DNA of 45,442 nucleotides from Candidatus Howiella intestinavium (GTDB lineage Bacteria > Bacillota > Clostridia > Oscillospirales > Acutalibacteraceae). The notes below the pieces were generated by a model that was not told the DNA's origin, made no database searches, and worked only from the letters and a program-made list of their open reading frames with translations. A program made the position numbers and the translations under genes. Location: contig CAJFVX010000007.1 of assembly GCA_904420585.1 (NCBI GenBank), positions 1-45,442 of the forward strand, given 5' to 3'. Shown here piece by piece: positions 41,640-45,442 of the stretch. Numbering within the stretch: position 1 is the stretch's first letter; each line of letters starts with the position of its first letter.

Positions 41640-44600
41640 ATACATAAGAAGAAGCTGTTGGCCACCGGGCTGGCCGCCACCCTGGCGGTCTCGTCGGTGC
41701 TGTCCTCCAGCGCCGTCCGGCAGAATACCGCCGCCCTGGCGGCCGGGGGGCAGCAGCCCAATATCGTCTGTAACCGAACCGGTCTGCTCCCCCTCCCGCA
41801 GCTGCTTGATGACAGGGCAGAACCCGGTGCGCACCGGCATCACCAACGGGGGGAGAGCGCCGGCCGGGGCACCCAGGACCGGAACCCCTACCTGGCGGCC
41901 ATGCTTAAGCATGTGGACGACGGGGTGGGCATGATCGACCAAAAATTAAAGGAACTGGGCATGTACGACAACACCATCCTGGTCATCGCCTCGGACAACG
42001 GCGGCGACCTGGCCGTCACCGACAACGGGGAGCTGCGGGGCGGCAAGACCGATTTGTATGAAGGGGGCATCCGGGATCCCCTCCTCATCCGCTGGCCGGA
42101 AAAGATGCAGGGCGGGCAGGAAACCGACTTTCCCACCCACATGATCGACTTTTACCAGACCTTCGGGGAGGCGGCCGGCCTTCCCCCGGAGGAAATCCCC
42201 GAAAACAGCGGCATCTCCCTCATGCCTCTGCTCTCCGGCGCCGGCGTCCCTGACCGGGACACCCTCTATTGGGTCATGCTGCGGGACACCACCCTGACCC
42301 CCGGCTTTACTGTGGATTATGATACCATCTTCCGGGAAGGGGGCGCCATCCGAAAGGGGGACTATAAATACCTGGAGTCCTTCGCCCACGACCGCCGGGA
42401 ACTCTACAACCTGGCGGAGGATCCGGGGGAACACAACAACCTCATCGACCGGTACCCCGAAATCGCACAGGCCCTGTCCCGGGAGCTGCACAGCCTTTTC
42501 GAGCGGGATACCTACGGGAAAACCTTCCAAACCGGCTTTGAAGGGGACGAATACTACCGCTGGTCCAACAGCGGCGCCTTTACCTATGCAAACGGCTCCT
42601 TCTCCTCCTCCGGCGCATCCGGCGGCGCCGTGGCCCTGCAGATGTATTTATACTACGACGCCAAGGTACAGGTGGATGTGACAGCCCCCGAAACCGGCCG
42701 GGCGGGTCTGCAGTTCCGCTCCAGCCTGGCCAAACCCACCAATCCGGCCTTTAAGGCCTACGCCGCCGTGCTGGACGCGGAAAAGGGCCGGGTGGAGCTG
42801 CTGAACGTCAAGGGGCAGAACGCCAGCGTCCTCGCCGCAGCCGACCTGGAACTGACGCCCGGCGCCCAATACCGCCTGCGGGTGGAGACCGACAGCGACC
42901 AGATCCAAATCTACGTGGACGATGAACTGGCCCTTACCTGTTTCGACCAGACCTATCTCAAGGGAGGCATCGGCCTGTATGCCGACGGTGCCGTGACCAC
43001 CTTTGACAATCTGACGGCCACAGGCGTGGAAGGAATGCGGCCGGTGAGCGACCGGCAGCTGGGCTTCGCCCCGCCCCACGACATCAAGGTCAAGGCCGAC
43101 GGCTCCTACATCTGGCCGGATGTGGAGCCTGTCCGGCAGGAGGAGGAAATCCTTTTTGACGCCGAGGCCTTTTTGACCGCCCTGGGCGGACAGGTGGACT
43201 TTGACCCGGTCACGGGGACGTCCACAACCCGCTTCCAGGGCCTGGAGGCGTCCTATACCCTGGGCAGCACCCAGGCCATAGCCGGCGGGGAAACGGTGAC
43301 GCTGGCCGCGGCTCCCACCGTCATCGCCGGCCGCATCCACGTGCCCCTGTCCTTCCTGCTGGAGGCTTTGCGGCTGGACTACACTGCAGAGGGGGATACG
43401 GTGGATTGCTCCAGCTCCCTGGAAACCGAAATCCGCCATACCGAAACCGACAAAATCACCTACACCGGCGCCTGGATTACCGGCGGCGAGGCGGGGGACG
43501 CCACCCGTTCCAAGGTAAAGGGGGAAACGGCCGAGCTTGCCTTCCAGGGCACCGGGGTGCGGCTGTATGTAAGCAACGGCACAGGGGCCGGCCTCTGCAA
43601 TATTTACATCGACGACCAGCTGGCAGATACGGTGGATACCTACAGTCCCACCACCGGTTCGGATGTGCTGGCCTTCCAAAAGACCGGCCTGCCGGACGGC
43701 AGCCACACCATCCGGGTGGAAAACGCCGGGCCGGGACAGAGCGGCTCATCGGCCAACCTCAATATTCACCGGTTTGTAGTGGTCAAGCGGGATCCCATTC
43801 TGGTAAACAGCAGTGAGGAAATCCTCTACAGCCGCACCGACCGCATCCAATATACCGGCGGATGGTACACCGGCGGCGACGCCGGGGACTGCATGCGCTC
43901 CAAGCAGGCGGGGGATACGGCTGAACTTTCCTTCCAGGGCACCGGCATCCGGCTGTACGGCAGCAACGGGCCGGGAGCCGGCATTTTCCAGGTATCCATC
44001 GACGACCAGCCCGCCGAAAGGGTAGATACCTACAGCGCCTCCTCCCACAATGACGTGCTGTTTTACGAAATAGACAATTTGCCGGCCGGCAGCCATACCC
44101 TCCGGGTGGAGAACACGGGGGAAAAGAATCCCGCCGGCACGGCTACCAACATCAATATCCGCCGGTTTGTGACGGTAAACCAGCCGGCCGAAGAAAGCAA
44201 GACCGAGGAAATCCGCTATAACGACCAGCAGGGGCGCATCGCCTATTCGGCCGGCTGGACCATAGGCGGCGCGGCGGGGGCCGCCGCCCGCTCCACAAAG
44301 GCCGGGGAAACGGCCGAACTCGCCTTCCAGGGCACAGGTATTGAGGTATACGTCAACAACGGCACGGGGGCGGGCAAACTCCATATCTATATCGACGATG
44401 TCCTGACGGATACGGTGGACACCTACAGCGATAAGTCGAGCAGCAACGTGCTGGCCTTTTCCAAAACAGACCTTGCCCGGGGCAGCCATGTGCTCCGCCT
44501 GGAAAACGCCGGGCCGGGACAGAGCGGCAAGTCGGCCAACATCAACCTGCACCGGCTGGTGGTTATGGATAATCCGGGCGCGGAGCCCTCCTTTACCCCC

Positions 44601-45326
44601 GGGGAGGTATCGGACAGGATAGCCGCCCTGCCCGAAAGCCTGGGGGATACCCTGGACAGCCGGCCGGCCATCCGTGCGGCGGCGGCCGCTCTCGCTTCCC
44701 TGCCCGCCGAGCAGCAGGCCCAGGTGGACGGAAGGGAGAAGCTGACGGCTCTTTCGGAAGCCGCAGCGGCCTTTGAGGCTCCCCCGGCGGCGATAAACCT
44801 GCTGCTGGGCAGCCTGCCGGCGCCGGTACAGGTCACCAGGGCCCAGCAGGATGACATAGCCGCCCTGCAGGCCGATTACACCGCCCTGAACCCGGAACAA
44901 AAGCTGCTGGTTGTGCAGGCCAAAAAACTGACCCGGCTGCAGGCCGCCCTGGACAGTCTTCTGGAACAAACCGGCGCGCTGCAGGCCCTGTACGATAGCT
45001 ATGCGGACATGGCCCAGGGGGATTATACCGATACCAGCTGGGCAGAACTGCAGGCAGCGCTGCTGGAGGCCGGGGCCGTTCTCGCCTCCGATACCGCCAC
45101 CCTGGCCGATGCAGACGCCACCATAACCCGCCTTTCCCAGGCGGCCGAGGGGCTGGAAATCCAAACGCCCCAGCCGGATGGCCGGCTGGAAGCAGCCCTA
45201 AAAGCCGCCGGTGCGGCGGTAAACGCCCTGGCGGTTTCCAACAAAACCACTGGGGACGATGTGCTGACCGCCGCCCGGGAAGCCGTGGATGACGACATCC
45301 AGATCACCTGTCTGGCCGTGCTGTAG
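41640..45326 (+). pseudogene. broken secreted multi-domain sulfatase with repeated C-terminal modules
   Basis: Remnant of a large exported sulfatase. The start position reads ATA CAT AAG with a good site upstream (GGAAAGGATG), so the ATG seems lost; the nearest in-frame alternative is a TTG at 41658. The signal sequence LLATGLAATLAVSS... ends at QQPNIV (to 41768); the catalytic loop VCSPSRSCLMTGQNPVRTG (41782-41838) is intact but in the +1 frame, and the frame returns at about 41875 with DRNPYLAAMLKHVDDG. Roughly 50 residues before, and 150-200 after, the CSPSR loop are missing. Downstream parts are open: sulfatase C-terminal piece to about 42510, a LamG-like sandwich (42535-43025), a copper-amine-oxidase-like fold (43130-43400), three 130-residue repeats (43428-44571) and a FIVAR-like segment (44980-45160). 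Its 3' end stops at an IS1182 junction. It could still yield a truncated binding protein. Confidence 0.82.
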
Positions 45327-45442
45327 TATGGCGCTACCCTCTCGTATATCCACTCGTAATCCATTACCTTCTCTATTTTCCTCACCAGATGATTCTCCGG
45401 CACCAATGCCTCTATGTCCGTTACCACTGCTTCCCGCCGTCC
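45320..45442 (-). mobile_element. 5' fragment of an IS1182-family transposase gene
   Basis: The minus-strand frame entering at the window edge reads RREAVVTDIEALVPENHLVRKI and EKVMDYEWIYERVAPYYS, the conserved N-terminus of IS1182-type transposases (DUF772). After YYS the match stops and the next codons are antisense to the sulfatase gene, so the IS is cut at about 45320. Only about 40 codons are in the window. The IS start is beyond the edge. Confidence 0.85.

Noticed and set aside
1-45442. CRISPR arrays, tRNA or rRNA genes, prophage genes
   Set aside because: No regularly spaced repeats, cloverleaf sequences, rRNA segments or phage structural genes were seen on either strand.

Overview
The window looks like chromosomal DNA of a high-GC, low-temperature-shock-capable Firmicute of class Clostridia, most likely an Oscillospiraceae/Ruminococcaceae-type anaerobe (probably a gut organism). 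The reasons are: Gram-positive style AGGAGG ribosome binding sites with frequent TTG/GTG starts, the rpmG-secE-nusG-rplK-rplA-rplJ-rplL order, a complete V-type ATPase operon, SipW-class signal peptides, a DUF4491 protein, lipoprotein lipoboxes and no outer-membrane genes. The genus is an inference; no rRNA or tRNA gene was seen.

Layout. 1-2 kb: an oligopeptide-binding lipoprotein (+). 2-6.5 kb: the ribosomal/translocation cluster on the minus strand with an L10 leader, a candidate L1 site and clear promoters; its SecE carries a very long extra membrane domain. 6.5-15 kb: DegV, a small membrane protein, a 230-bp element made of stacked hairpins, a four-gene operon (degenerate nucleotidyltransferase, HEPN protein, two FAD enzymes), a glycosyltransferase plus PfkB kinase, and small stress/redox-type proteins. 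15-19 kb: DUF4491, GNAT, an AlkZ-like glycosylase-fold protein, and a Na/phosphate symporter with a PHO-box-like promoter. 19-28.2 kb: a nine-gene V-ATPase operon (G/H-like, C, I, K, F, E, A, B, D). 28.3-33.1 kb: a PepSY lipoprotein and two paralogous SipW-class secreted proteins whose C-termini look like parallel beta-helices. 33.1-40.5 kb: a DEAD-box RNA helicase, then carA and one uninterrupted 1346-codon frame joining CarB to DapF, preceded by a leader with a strong terminator hairpin. 40.5-45.4 kb: an AraC-type regulator divergent from a large multi-modular sulfatase gene that is broken in at least two or three places and is cut at its 3' end by the start of an IS1182-family transposase.

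How it fits together. Most of the window is core metabolism (translation, secretion, ion pumping, pyrimidine/arginine and lysine/peptidoglycan precursors) with tight minus-strand operons and good sigma-A promoters. The accessory interest lies in five places: the CarB-DapF fusion, the SecE extension, the hairpin element, the HEPN/inactive-MNT pair coupled to flavoproteins, and the surface/glycan genes (SipW pair, decaying sulfatase). All function calls are from reading motifs by eye; no database search was run.
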